Positions 41,319 to 52,862 of a DNA stretch of 52,988 nt are shown piece after piece (the stretch's first letter is position 1; each line of letters starts with the position of its first letter). This DNA is from JBKQHQ01 sp052148715. GTDB taxonomy: Bacteria > Pseudomonadota > Alphaproteobacteria > Rhizobiales > Xanthobacteraceae. Location: NCBI GenBank assembly GCA_052148715.1, contig JBKQHQ010000102.1:1-52988 (forward strand). Reading direction: 5' to 3'. Made by a program: the position numbers and the translations under genes. Below the pieces are notes generated by a model. It made no database searches. It worked only from the letters and a program-made list of their open reading frames with translations, and was not told where the DNA came from.

Positions 41319-43120
41319 GCAGCGACGCCGCAATCCCCGCGATCGCCGGCCACGATGTCCGCAAGACCTTTCGTCGCGAGACCGGCGAGGTCGTCCAGGC
41401 GCTCGACGGGGTTTCGCTCGAGGCGCGCCATGGCACGCTGACGGCGCTGGTCGGCCCTGACGGCGCCGGCAAGACGACGTTGATCCGCCTGGCAGCCGGG
41501 CTCATGGCGCCCGACGGCGGCTCGCTCCAGATTTTAGGTATCGACGTTGCGGCGCGACCGCAGGAGGTGCAGGACCGCATCGGCTACATGCCGCAAAAGT
41601 TCGGCCTCTACGAGGATTTGAGCGTCCAGGAGAACCTCGATCTCTATGCCGACTTGCACGGCATCGGCGCGGCTGAGCGAAAAGAACAATATGCGCGGCT
41701 CATGGAGATGACGGCGCTGGGGCCGTTCACGCGCCGCCTGGCCGGCCAGTTGTCGGGCGGCATGAAGCAAAAGCTCGGCCTTGCCTGCACGCTGGTGCGC
41801 TCGCCGGAGCTGTTGCTGCTCGACGAGCCGACGGTCGGGGTCGATCCGCTGTCGCGGCGGGAATTGTGGGAGATCATCCTGCGCCTCGTCCACGAGCAGG
41901 GCCTCACGGTTCTCTTGAGCACCGCCTACCTCGACGAGGCCGAGCGCTGCGGCCACGTCCTGGTCTTGCACGAAGGCAAGGCGCTGGCGCAGGGGACGCC
42001 GGGGTCGATAACCGCGAGCGCGCGTGGCCGCACTTTTCTTGCCGAGCCAGCGAGCGGCCAACCCGCGCGCTCGCTGCAGGCGCGGCTCCTTGATGATCCG
42101 GCAATTGTCGATGCGGTGCCCGAGGCCGGCCGGGTGCGCTTCGTGCGCGCCGCCGCGAGCGGCGAGGGCGCCAATCCGCAAATCCTGGCGGACCTAAAAG
42201 TCGTGCCGGTCGAGCCGCGCTTCGAGGACGGGTTCATGATCCTGCTGCGGCAGACGGCGCAGCGGGCGCCCATGGCGGCCATGACGCTTGGCGCAAAGAC
42301 CCCTGGCGCAAGCGCAATTGGCCAGGCGCCCAAGCGGGCCGATGGTGCGGCGGCCGTCGAGGTGCACGATCTCGTTCGCCAATTCGGCGCCTTCACGGCG
42401 GTTGATCACGTCAGCTTCGACGTGCAACGCGGCGAGATTTTCGGGCTGCTTGGGCCGAACGGGGCCGGCAAGACCACGACGTTTCGCATGCTGTGCGGGC
42501 TGCTTCCCGCGAGCGGCGGGACCTTGCGGGTGGCGGGCATGGACCTGCGCTACGCGCGCGCCTCGGCGCGCCAGCGGATCGGTTACGTGGCGCAAAAATT
42601 CTCGCTCTATGGGCAACTGACGGTCGGTGAGAATCTCGACTTCTTCGCCAGTGCCTATGGCCTTGAAGGCCGCCGCAAGCGGGCGCGCATCGACTGGGCC
42701 ATGGGGCAGTTCGAATTGACCGGGCTCGCGCGCCTCGCCAGCGGCCAGCTGCCGGGCGGCTACAAGCAGCGGCTCGCCATGGCGGCGGCGCTCCTGCACG
42801 AGCCGGAGATCCTGTTTCTCGACGAGCCGACGAGCGGCGCCGATCCCATGGCGCGGCGCGAATTCTGGGCCCGCATCACCGCGCTCGCCGAGGAAGGCGT
42901 CACCGTGATCATTACCACTCACTTCATGGAGGAAGCGGAATATTGCGACCGGGTCGTCATTCTGGACGCCGGCCGCCTGTTGGCCCAGGGCGCGCCGGCC
43001 GAGATCCGCGCCCGCGGGCGCTCCGATGCGCGGCCTGAGCCGACCATGGAGGACGCCTTCATCGCCATCGTCGACGCGGCCCGCGACGGCGCGCAGAGCC
43101 CAGCAGCAACCAGCGCATGA
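41315..43120 (+). CDS. ybhF: Double ATPase of the YbhFSR ABC exporter
   Basis: This 601-residue protein contains two complete ABC domains. The first has Walker A GPDGAGKTT, signature LSGGMKQKLGLACTL and Walker B LLLLDEPTVGVDP; the second has GPNGAGKTT, the degenerate signature LPGGYKQRLAMAAAL and ILFLDEPTSGADP. This duplicated layout is that of YbhF. It drives export through YbhS/YbhR of drugs such as cefoperazone in E. coli and may also move ions. ATGA-type overlaps join it to both neighbours. Confidence 0.94.
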   Translation: MSSDAAIPAIAGHDVRKTFRRETGEVVQALDGVSLEARHGTLTALVGPDGAGKTTLIRLAAGLMAPDGGSLQILGIDVAARPQEVQDRIGYMPQKFGLYEDLSVQENLDLYADLHGIGAAERKEQYARLMEMTALGPFTRRLAGQLSGGMKQKLGLACTLVRSPELLLLDEPTVGVDPLSRRELWEIILRLVHEQGLTVLLSTAYLDEAERCGHVLVLHEGKALAQGTPGSITASARGRTFLAEPASGQPARSLQARLLDDPAIVDAVPEAGRVRFVRAAASGEGANPQILADLKVVPVEPRFEDGFMILLRQTAQRAPMAAMTLGAKTPGASAIGQAPKRADGAAAVEVHDLVRQFGAFTAVDHVSFDVQRGEIFGLLGPNGAGKTTTFRMLCGLLPASGGTLRVAGMDLRYARASARQRIGYVAQKFSLYGQLTVGENLDFFASAYGLEGRRKRARIDWAMGQFELTGLARLASGQLPGGYKQRLAMAAALLHEPEILFLDEPTSGADPMARREFWARITALAEEGVTVIITTHFMEEAEYCDRVVILDAGRLLAQGAPAEIRARGRSDARPEPTMEDAFIAIVDAARDGAQSPAATSA

Positions 43121-44262
43121 CGATCGCCGCTGCAACAAAGCCCGTCGGCGGCAAGCTGCGGCGCATCTTGGCGCTGATGCGCAAGGAGCGGTATCAGATC
43201 CTGCGCGACCCCGGCAGCATCACCATCGGCATCGTGATGCCGGTGATGCTGATCCTGCTGTTCGGCTATGGCCTGTCGCTCGACGTCAAGGACGTTCCAG
43301 TGGCCGTCGTGCTGGAGGACCCGGCGCCTAACGCGCGTGAGCTGGCCGCGGGCTTTCAACTGTCGCCCTATTTCAAGGCGCGGCTCGTGAGCTCGATGCC
43401 GGAGGCGCAGCAGATGATGCTCGATCGCACCGTCGACGGGATCGTCCGCGTCCGCGCCGACTTTTCGCGCCACGCCGCCATCGGTGACGCCGAGGTACAG
43501 GTGGTGGTGCACGGCACGGACGCCAACACCGCGCGCATCATCCAGGGCTACGCCCAAGGCGCAATCGGCCAATGGGCAGCGCGGCAAGTCGCCGAAGGCA
43601 AGGCCATCGCCTCCGCCCCCGCCGTCGTGCAGAGCCGGCTGTGGTTCAACGAGGCCAATGACAGCCACTATTTTCTGGTCCCCGGCCTCGTCGTGCTGAT
43701 CATGACCTTGATCGGCGCCTTCCTGACCGCGCTGGTGATGGCGCGCGAATGGGAGCGGGGAACGATGGAGACGCTGTTCGTGACGCCGGTGCGCGTCGGC
43801 GAAATCCTGCTCGGCAAGACCATCCCCTACTTCGTCATGGGGATGATCGGGCTCTTGCTTTGCATCTTTGCCGGAAAATTCCTGTTCGACGTGCCGCTGC
43901 GCGGGTCCATCTGGGTGCTGACCTTCGTCTCGATGCTTTATCTCCTCGTCGTGCTCGGCATCGGTCTTTGGGTCTCGTCGGCCACCAAGAGCCAGTTCGT
44001 CGCGAGCCAGATCGTACTCCTCGTCACGTTCCTGCCGGCCATGATGCTGTCGGGCTTCCTGTTCGACCTGCGCAGCATGCCGGCGGCCGTCCGGCTGATC
44101 ACCTATGTGCTGCCGGCACGCTATTACGTGGCGCTGCTGCAGACGATATTTTTGGCGGGCGACGTCTGGACCGTCATCATCCCCAATGCGGCGGTGCTCG
44201 CCCTCATGGCGGCCGTGCTGCTGCTGATGTCGCGCGTCGCGACGCGCAAGACGCTCGCTTGA
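43117..44262 (+). CDS. ybhS: ABC-2 permease YbhS-like
   Basis: This 381-residue permease has one N-terminal helix (about 25-45), a large periplasmic domain (about 48-170) and five C-terminal helices with the ABC-2 core AREWERGTMETLFVTPVRVG and MLSGFLFDLRSMPAAVRLIT. It pairs with the next gene product as a heterodimer. Its ATG lies in the end of ybhF and ybhR starts 9 bases after its stop. Confidence 0.92.
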   Translation: MTIAAATKPVGGKLRRILALMRKERYQILRDPGSITIGIVMPVMLILLFGYGLSLDVKDVPVAVVLEDPAPNARELAAGFQLSPYFKARLVSSMPEAQQMMLDRTVDGIVRVRADFSRHAAIGDAEVQVVVHGTDANTARIIQGYAQGAIGQWAARQVAEGKAIASAPAVVQSRLWFNEANDSHYFLVPGLVVLIMTLIGAFLTALVMAREWERGTMETLFVTPVRVGEILLGKTIPYFVMGMIGLLLCIFAGKFLFDVPLRGSIWVLTFVSMLYLLVVLGIGLWVSSATKSQFVASQIVLLVTFLPAMMLSGFLFDLRSMPAAVRLITYVLPARYYVALLQTIFLAGDVWTVIIPNAAVLALMAAVLLLMSRVATRKTLA

Positions 44263-44271
44263 GGTTTACCC

Positions 44272-45390
44272 ATGCGTGACGTGATCCGCCGCATCCTCGC
44301 CCTGACGCGCAAGGAATTGCTGGCGATGCTCAAGGACCCACGCAGCCGCATCACCTTGTTCCTGCCGCCGGTATTGCAATGCCTGATATTCGGTTACGCG
44401 GCGACTTACGATCTCAACCACGTCGCCTACGCGGTGCTCGATCAGGATCGCAGCGGTGCCTCGCATGACCTTCTGGCCAAGCTCGACGGCTCGCCCTATT
44501 TCGAGCGCGTGGCTGATCTGCGCAACATCGCCGACATCAAGGCTACCATCAACGAGCAGCGCGCCTTGCTGGTGCTGCAGATCCCGCAGGACTTCGAGCG
44601 CCGGCTGATGTCCGGCCTGCCGGGCAATGTCCAGGTGATCGCGGACGGTCGCAACTCCAACACGGCGGGCACGGCGCTCGCCTATGTCGGCGCCGCGGTC
44701 GATGCGTTCAATGCCGATTGGCAGACGGCGCACGGCGCCGTCGGCCCGCCGTTGCGCGTCACCATGCGCGCCTGGTACAATCCGACGCTCGAGACGCGCT
44801 GGAACATGATTCCCTCGCTGATCGGCACGCTGACGATGTTGCAGACGCTGATGCTGACCGCGCTCTCGGTCGCGCGCGAGCGCGAGGAAGGTACGTTCGA
44901 CCAATTGCTGGTGACGCCGTTTCGTCCGGCGGAGATCATGGCCGGCAAGGCGCTGCCCTCGATGCTGGTCGGCACCACGCAGGCGACCACCATCCTCCTG
45001 GTGGCGCAGCTATGGTTTCAGATCCCGTTCTCCGGGTCGTTCCTGACCCTCTATGCGGCGTTGAGCCTCTTTCTCCTGGCGGCGGTGGGCATCGGGCTTC
45101 TCGTCTCCTCGGTCGTCACCACCATGCAGCAGGCAATGCTGTTCGCCTTCGTGCTGCTGATGCCGTTCACCCTGCTCTCCGGCTTGACCACGCCGATCGG
45201 CAACATGCCGCAGAGCCTGCAAGCCATCACCCTGGCCAACCCGCTGCGCTACGCCATCGACATCATCCACCGCGTCTATCTCGAGGGCGCGACGCTTCCC
45301 CAGTTGGTGCCCGACCTGTGGCCGCTCGCCATCGTTGCCGCCGTCACGCTCGCGGCAGCGTCGTGGATGTTCCGCAACCGGCTGGCCTGA
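44272..45390 (+). CDS. ybhR: ABC-2 permease YbhR-like
   Basis: This 372-residue permease has the same layout as its neighbour: one helix, a periplasmic domain, then five helices including AREREEGTFDQLLVTPFRPA and LSGLTTPIGNMPQSLQAITL. The two are clear paralogues and should form the channel of the exporter. The stop lies 13 bases from the convergent Bcr gene, with no clear terminator between. Confidence 0.92.
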   Translation: MRDVIRRILALTRKELLAMLKDPRSRITLFLPPVLQCLIFGYAATYDLNHVAYAVLDQDRSGASHDLLAKLDGSPYFERVADLRNIADIKATINEQRALLVLQIPQDFERRLMSGLPGNVQVIADGRNSNTAGTALAYVGAAVDAFNADWQTAHGAVGPPLRVTMRAWYNPTLETRWNMIPSLIGTLTMLQTLMLTALSVAREREEGTFDQLLVTPFRPAEIMAGKALPSMLVGTTQATTILLVAQLWFQIPFSGSFLTLYAALSLFLLAAVGIGLLVSSVVTTMQQAMLFAFVLLMPFTLLSGLTTPIGNMPQSLQAITLANPLRYAIDIIHRVYLEGATLPQLVPDLWPLAIVAAVTLAAASWMFRNRLA

Positions 45391-45403
45391 AAGGGGCGGG
45401 AAC

Positions 45404-46645
45404 TCACGGCGCTGGCGGCGCGCGCCGTTCCGCCTCCGCCCGCATGCGGGCGGTGAGGAGCCACAGCGCCAGCGTCGCGCAACCCATCACGGCGACGCCG
45501 AGCACCAGCGGCCAGGCGCTCGACCCGAGCGCATGGCCGATGAGGGCCCCCATCAGCGCGGCCGCGGTCTGCTGCGTGAAGCCGAGCAGCGACGAAGCGG
45601 CGCCCGCGCGCTCGGGGAAAGGCTGCAAGGCGCCGGCCATGGCCTGCGGCATGATCAGCCCGAGACCGCCGAGATAGATCGCGAACGGAAGCGCCAGCGC
45701 GACAGGCGCGGTGGGCCAGAGCGCGACCGCCGCCGCCATCAGGAGCCCGCCCGCCGCGAGCACGACGGCGCCAAGCCCGATCGTTCGCTCGATGCCGCGC
45801 CGCATGACGATCGCGGAGGCCAGGGACGAGCCGATCAGATAGCCGAAGCCGGCGAGCGCGAAGATGACGGCAAAGCCGAACGGCGAGACGCCGTAGACGT
45901 CCTGCAGCACGAAGGCGCAGGCGGAGATCCAGGCGAACAGCCCGCAATAGCTGAACACCAGGGCGCCGAGATGGATGCGGAAGCCGCGATCGCGCGCGAT
46001 CACGCCGTAGCTGCGCCAGAGATCGAGGAAGGCGAATTGACCGATCGGTCGCACCCGCAGCGTCTCGGGCAATAAGAAATGCGCGGCGGCGAGCGCCAGC
46101 AGACCGGCGGTGAAGATGAAACCAAACGCGGACCGCCATCCGAAGGCGTGCTGGAGCGCGCCGCCGATGATGGGAGCGATGATGGGCGCAATACCGAAGA
46201 TGGTGGCCATCAGCGACAATACGCGGGCAGCCTGCCGGCCCGCGTGCAGATCGCGGACAATGGCGCGGGCGATGACGACCGAGCCGCAGGCGCCAAGCGC
46301 CTGCAGCACGCGAGCGGCGATCAAGGCCTTTATGCTCCAGGCCCCCACGCAGATGAGGCTCGCCACGCAAAATAGCGAGAGGGCCGTCATCAGCACGGGC
46401 TTACGACCGTAGCGGTCCGAAACCGGCCCATAGACGATCTGTCCCACTGCGAAGCCGACGAGATAGGCCGAGATGGTGAGCTCCGCTTGCGCCGGCGACG
46501 CTTGCAGCAAGTGCTCGATCTCCGGCAGCGACGGCAGATAGAGATCAATCGACAGCGGCCCGAGCGTCGTTAGGACCGCAAGCAGGGCCGTGAGCGCAAA
46601 GGTGTCGGAACGGAGCAGCAATGGCGGGGACGGCTTCCTGAACAA
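45404..46645 (-). CDS. Bcr/CflA-family multidrug MFS transporter
   Basis: This 413-residue inner-membrane protein has twelve hydrophobic segments and the DHA1 motifs: LSIDLYLPSLPEIEHLL in TM1, GPVSDRYGRKPVLM (motif A) and the Bcr/CflA-specific RVLQALGACGSVVIARAIVR. It exports drugs such as bicyclomycin or chloramphenicol by proton antiport. It converges with ybhR and is separated from gyrB by a dispersed repeat. Its neighbourhood makes a cluster of exporters. Confidence 0.92.
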   Translation of the reverse strand: MFRKPSPPLLLRSDTFALTALLAVLTTLGPLSIDLYLPSLPEIEHLLQASPAQAELTISAYLVGFAVGQIVYGPVSDRYGRKPVLMTALSLFCVASLICVGAWSIKALIAARVLQALGACGSVVIARAIVRDLHAGRQAARVLSLMATIFGIAPIIAPIIGGALQHAFGWRSAFGFIFTAGLLALAAAHFLLPETLRVRPIGQFAFLDLWRSYGVIARDRGFRIHLGALVFSYCGLFAWISACAFVLQDVYGVSPFGFAVIFALAGFGYLIGSSLASAIVMRRGIERTIGLGAVVLAAGGLLMAAAVALWPTAPVALALPFAIYLGGLGLIMPQAMAGALQPFPERAGAASSLLGFTQQTAAALMGALIGHALGSSAWPLVLGVAVMGCATLALWLLTARMRAEAERRAPPAP

Positions 46646-46696
46646 CAGATCGATTCAATAGCAGCGCCGAGGGCTAGCGCTGTCGCTACCACGAAT

Positions 46697-46783
46697 CGTC
46701 ATGCCCCGCACTTGTTGCGGGCATCCACGCCTTTCTACACAACAACGAAGACGTGGATGGCCGTGACGAGCACGGCCATGACG
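46697..46783. repeat. Dispersed palindromic repeat downstream of gyrB
   Basis: CGTCATGCCCCGCACTTGTT opens the element and AGCACGGCCATGACG ends it; inner arms ATCCACGCCTT and AAGACGTGGAT are nearly complementary. This CGTCATGCCC...GGCCATGACG architecture is a frequent intergenic repeat in Bradyrhizobium-like genomes, as I recall. Confidence 0.7.
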
Positions 46784-46850
46784 CCGAGGGATTGTTTCAA
46801 GAGCCAGGACGATCCTCGGCTGTGAAAGAACATCGAACCGGACGGCTCCA

Positions 46851-49268
<2,418 letters not shown>

Positions 49269-49722
49269 CAGTGAAACCTTCGAATAAATGAGGGGGCGAA
49301 AATCCGCTTCGTGGTGGGTTGGTTTGACACGAAAACGGGGCGCCGTACAGGCCAAAGTCACATACCGTAAGTAATTGGTCCGGCTTGCTTTTTCAAGGTG
49401 GAGCGACCTTGCGCCGAAAGCCCCCGCAATCGCTTGCTGCAGCCGTGAAACGGGGTAAGACGTGGAGGTATTTGCGCCCGCTCTGTGGCCTGCCGACGCG
49501 ACCGTTCGCTGACCTCTCACGCGCGGTCGAGCGGAATTTTTTCTACGGGAAGGCCTGTTGAGCCAAGTGAATGGCCGGCGCCCGCGTGCGATCGGCATCC
49601 TCATTCCAGAGCATCGGTATGCGTCTGGATCCCGACTATTTAAAACTGCGTCATCCTAGTGGCCGGCGCTTGGTCGGCCGCGCTGGTCGCGCGCACGCTT
49701 ACGCGGACAACAAATCCTAATC
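49269..49722. other. 454-bp gap upstream of gyrB
   Basis: It must hold the gyrB promoter. An open frame continues through much of it in the gyrB phase but reads as random sequence. No other gene, repeat or clear operator is visible apart from the short inverted repeat AAGGT-GGAGCG-ACCTT at 49396-49411. Confidence 0.4.
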
Positions 49723-49923
49723 TTAATCAAGCAGACGCTCTTCAGGATCTCCCGCGCTCGCGCGCAACAGATTGTCGTTGCTCGGCTCGTAGTCGGGGAT
49801 GGGCTGCGTGAAGCCTTTCAGCGCGCCGGCCAAAATCTCGATGCTGGTGATATCCTTCTCCAGGCGGTCCAGCGCTTCATACAAGCGCTTTTTGATCTCG
49901 CCCGAAGGCTCGCAACGGTACAT
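49723..49923 (-). CDS. Small conserved hypothetical protein (66 aa)
   Basis: A 66-residue protein starting MYRCEPSGEIKKRLYEALDR, mostly helical and acidic toward the C-terminus (PDYEPSNDNLLRASAGDPEE). The ATG at 49923 follows AGGAGCAGGGCA, a strong site. No membrane segment or cysteine motif is present and no function is known. It lies between gyrB and recF, which are more often directly adjacent in related genomes. Confidence 0.68.
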   Translation of the reverse strand: MYRCEPSGEIKKRLYEALDRLEKDITSIEILAGALKGFTQPIPDYEPSNDNLLRASAGDPEERLLD

Positions 49924-50062
49924 TGCCCTGCTCCTGGAGGGATGCGCTCTCACGGCCTGTGGTTGCTTGGGACAACGATGAACCGCCCTCTGGACAGGTG
50001 TCCGAGCTCATTGGTTTCGCTGCCTGACAGGCAAAGGCCCACGTGGGGCGTTTTACTGTAAA

Positions 50063-50089
50063 GACGTAACTAAAGGCTTTAGTTCCGTC
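50063..50089. promoter_or_regulatory. 27-bp near-perfect palindrome between recF and the 66-aa gene
   Basis: The arms AACTAAAG / CTTTAGTT surround a single G, and outer GACG / CGTC pair beyond one mismatched base on each side. It lies 140 bases before the small gene and 113 bases after recF. It could be an operator of the small gene or, as RNA, a hairpin ending recF transcription; no long T run follows. Confidence 0.5.
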
Positions 50090-50201
50090 TCTCGCCGCAT
50101 TTTGAGTCGGGTACCGTTCACAAGGGCCGAGATCGGTTGAATTGCCTAGGTTGCGGTTCAGGAGGCCTTGATTGGGTGCATGATCGTGCGCCCATTCGCT
50201 C

Positions 50202-51356
50202 TCAGGCGGGTGCCGGCTCGATCCGTCCGGGCGAAATGTCGAGCCGCTGGGCCTTCGATGACACCTCGGTGAACACAGCGGGGTCGGCGCCCGTCATCCA
50301 GACCTGGCCGCCCAGACGTGCCAGCTCTGCAAACAATGCGGCGCGCCGCACGGGGTCGAGATGGGCCGCCACCTCATCGAGCAGCAGCACCGGCACGCCC
50401 GCCATCTCCGTGACGAGGCCGGCATGCGCGAGCACGAGCCGCAGCAGCAGCGCCTTCTGCTCGCCGGTCGACGCCTCCGAGGCCTCGATATTCTTGGGCC
50501 CGTGCACGACACGCAGGTCGGTGAGGTGCGGACCCTCGAGGGTGCGGCCGGCGGCGGCGTCGCGCGGCCGGTTGCGTTTCAGGGCGGCGCGATAGTCGTC
50601 CTCGACCTCGATCGCCGGATGCTCGGCCAAGCCTGTCTCGAGCGGGCCGTCGAGGGCGATCGCGGCCCAAGGAAAGGGTGACTCAAAGGGTGACATCGAG
50701 GCCTTGGCGCTCGACAGCGCGGCCGCGAGCCGTCGCACGGTCTCCGCCCGGCCCGCCGCGACCGCGACCGCGATTTCGGCGGTCTCGCGCTCGATGGCGT
50801 CGAGCCAATGGGGGTCGGGCCGCGCCTCCTCCAGGAGCCGATTGCGCGAGCGTAGACTACGCTCGAGCGCGGCGACGCGACTCGCGTGCTCGGAGTCGAT
50901 CGTGAGCACCAGACGGTCGAGAAATCGTCGCCGCTCGGACGCCGGGCCCATGAACAGGCCGTCCATGGCCGGGGTGAGCCAGACGATGCGCAGATGGTCG
51001 GCAAACGCGGCCGCCGAGGCGACCGGCTCGCGATCGATCCGGCACTTGCGAGTTGCCTTGCCGTCATCGCCGAGCGGAGCGTCGATGCCGGTTCCAAGCG
51101 TCGCAAGGCCGAGCATGCCGTCGATGTCCGCCGCCACGGCCCAGGAGCCATCACCTTCGCTGAAGGCGACCTCCTCGACCGTCGCGCGACGCAGCCCGCG
51201 GCCCGGGGCAAGGAACGAGATCGCTTCGATCAGATTGGTCTTGCCGGCACCGTTCGGGCCGACCAGGAGCACGAGATCGGCGTCGAGCGCGACAGTCGCC
51301 GCTCGGTAGGAGCGAAAGTTCGTGAGAGTGAGACGGCGCAGGCGTGTGGGGCGCAT
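50202..51356 (-). CDS. recF: DNA replication and repair protein RecF
   Basis: This 384-residue SMC-like ATPase loads RecA at gaps with RecO and RecR. It shows Walker A GPNGAGKTNLIEAISFLAPG, the RecF opening LRRLTLTNFRSYRAATVAL, the signature STGEQKALLLRLVLAHAGLV and Walker B VLLLDEVAAHLDPVRR. I took the ATG at 51356 (MRPTRLRR) because it gives the usual N-terminus; an ATG at 51407 is in frame. It follows dnaN by 104 bases. Confidence 0.95.
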   Translation of the reverse strand: MRPTRLRRLTLTNFRSYRAATVALDADLVLLVGPNGAGKTNLIEAISFLAPGRGLRRATVEEVAFSEGDGSWAVAADIDGMLGLATLGTGIDAPLGDDGKATRKCRIDREPVASAAAFADHLRIVWLTPAMDGLFMGPASERRRFLDRLVLTIDSEHASRVAALERSLRSRNRLLEEARPDPHWLDAIERETAEIAVAVAAGRAETVRRLAAALSSAKASMSPFESPFPWAAIALDGPLETGLAEHPAIEVEDDYRAALKRNRPRDAAAGRTLEGPHLTDLRVVHGPKNIEASEASTGEQKALLLRLVLAHAGLVTEMAGVPVLLLDEVAAHLDPVRRAALFAELARLGGQVWMTGADPAVFTEVSSKAQRLDISPGRIEPAPA

Positions 51357-51390
51357 TGGGTCGGACGAAGGAGGACGGACTAACAACAAC

Positions 51391-51417
51391 GGAAGGCGGA
51401 AAAGCAAAGCGCCTTCC
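51391..51417 (-). terminator. Hairpin between dnaN and recF
   Basis: An 8-bp stem (GGAAGGCG / CGCCTTCC) with an 11-base loop lies between the two genes. The T content after it on the minus strand is low (GTTGTTGTTAG), so it may attenuate rather than stop transcription into recF. Confidence 0.35.
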
Positions 51418-51460
51418 TTCTCGTTGGTTTTTCCGTGCTCGCTCCTCCGTTTGCTTGGTG

Positions 51461-52579
51461 TCAGACCCGCATCGGCATCAGCACGTAGAGCGCGCCCTTG
51501 GCATCGCGGTCTTGAATAAGGGTCGGCGAGCCGGGGTCGGCGAGCTTGAGGACGGCGACCTCGCCTTCGATCTGCGCGGCGATGTCGAGGAGGTAGCGCG
51601 AGTTGAAGCCGATATCGACCGGATCGGCCGAATATTCCACCTCGAGCTCCTCCGTAGCGCTGCCGGAGTCTGGATTGGTGACGGAAAGCACGGCGCGGCC
51701 ATTGCTCAGCGACAGTTTCACGGCCCGGCCGCGCTCGCTCGACACCGTCGAGACCCGATCGACCGCGGCTTCGAAATCTTTCTTGTCGACGACGAGCTCC
51801 TTGTCGTTGCCGAGCGGGATCACGCGTCCGTAATCCGGAAAGGTGCCGTCGATCAGTTTCGAGGTCAGCACGACATCGCCGATGGTGAAGCGGATCTTGC
51901 CCGGGGAGAGCTCGACGTCGATCTCGGCCTGCAAGTCCTCGAGCAGCCGCAGCACCTCGCCGACCGTCTTGCGCGGAACAATGATGCCGGGCATCCCTTG
52001 CGCGCCCTCCGGCAACGCAAGCTCGACCTGCGCCAGCCGGTGACCGTCGGTCGCGACCGCCCGCAAGGTCGCCGCGGAAGCGGTGCCCGCCGTATGTAGA
52101 TAGATGCCGTTGAGGTAATAGCGCGTCTCTTCGGTCGAGATCGCGAATTGGGTTTTGTCGATCAGCCGCTTGAGCTCGGCCGCTCCGAGCTTGAACCGGT
52201 GTGTCGGCTCGCCGGCGGCCAGATCGGGAAAATCGCTTTCCGGCAGCGTCTGCAGCGTGAAGCGTGAGCGGCCGGCGCGGATCGTGAGCACCGCGCGGTC
52301 GCCCGAGGCCTCCATCACGATCTGGGTGCCTTCCGGGAGCTTGCGCACGATCTCGTAGAACATATGCGCCGGCACCGTGGTGGCGCCGGCAGGACCGACC
52401 TCGGCTGCTCGCGTCTCGATCACCTCGAGGTCGAGATCGGTGGCCTTGAGCGCAAGCTTGGAGCGATCAGCGCGGATCAAGACGTTGCCGAGGATCGGAA
52501 TGGTGTTGCGGCGCTCGACCACGCGATGCACGTGACCCAACGACTTCAACAACTCGGCGCGCTCGATGGTGACCTTCAT
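51461..52579 (-). CDS. dnaN: DNA polymerase III beta subunit (sliding clamp)
   Basis: This 372-residue clamp has three repeated domains. The first begins MKVTIERAELLKSLGHVHRV; typical stretches are RRNTIPILGNVLI, the second-domain start LGAAELKRLIDKTQFAISTE and the C-terminal end ALYVLMPMRV, where partner proteins bind. It encircles DNA and tethers polymerase III. Length is normal. Its promoter must lie in the 283 bases between its start and the IS66-like end at 52863. Confidence 0.97.
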   Translation of the reverse strand: MKVTIERAELLKSLGHVHRVVERRNTIPILGNVLIRADRSKLALKATDLDLEVIETRAAEVGPAGATTVPAHMFYEIVRKLPEGTQIVMEASGDRAVLTIRAGRSRFTLQTLPESDFPDLAAGEPTHRFKLGAAELKRLIDKTQFAISTEETRYYLNGIYLHTAGTASAATLRAVATDGHRLAQVELALPEGAQGMPGIIVPRKTVGEVLRLLEDLQAEIDVELSPGKIRFTIGDVVLTSKLIDGTFPDYGRVIPLGNDKELVVDKKDFEAAVDRVSTVSSERGRAVKLSLSNGRAVLSVTNPDSGSATEELEVEYSADPVDIGFNSRYLLDIAAQIEGEVAVLKLADPGSPTLIQDRDAKGALYVLMPMRV

Positions 52580-52751
52580 GGCGGACCCCGGCTCGATCCA
52601 GTGCAGGCAGCCTTCCGATACGGCTGCCGGGGCGGCAGCGAGCTGTCAGGACGCCGCCGCGGAGGGGGAATGAAAGTGGCGCGCGGCGATCAATTACGCA
52701 AGAGCGTCCCGACACGGTCGCGCCCGATCCCAAGCCTTTTTCGCGCGTTGC

Positions 52752-52774
52752 GCCCCGCCGGCCCAAGGCGGGGC
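52752..52774. other. GC-rich hairpin in the dnaN upstream region
   Basis: A perfect 8-bp stem GCCCCGCC / GGCGGGGC with a 7-base loop, 173 bases before the dnaN start. There is no T run on either side, so its role is unclear. Confidence 0.3.
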
Positions 52775-52833
52775 TGCAAATGCCCACCCCGCCACCGGTG
52801 CCTTTGTGCCGTGCCGAGAGCCGCGGAAGGATA

Positions 52834-52860
52834 AACAAAAACCCCCGCTGCGCCGGCGCA
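52834..52860 (-). terminator. Right half of a Rho-independent-type terminator, cut by an IS
   Basis: On the minus strand TGCGCCGGCGCA is followed by GCGGGGGTTTTTGTTT. The GCGGGGG arm and T run look like the 3' half of a strong terminator whose CCCCCGC arm would have to be on the other side of the IS66-like end at 52863. It probably belonged to the gene upstream of dnaN. Confidence 0.5.
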
Positions 52861-52862
52861 AC

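Noticed and set aside
49269..49604. An N-terminal extension of gyrB by 112 codons
   Set aside because: GyrB homologues begin near MAEPARP..., the extra sequence is not protein-like, and AAGG precedes the ATG at 49268.
52580..52862. The chromosomal replication origin or dnaA within the window
   Set aside because: No dnaA coding sequence or cluster of DnaA boxes is visible; the frame at the right edge matches an IS66 C-terminus instead.
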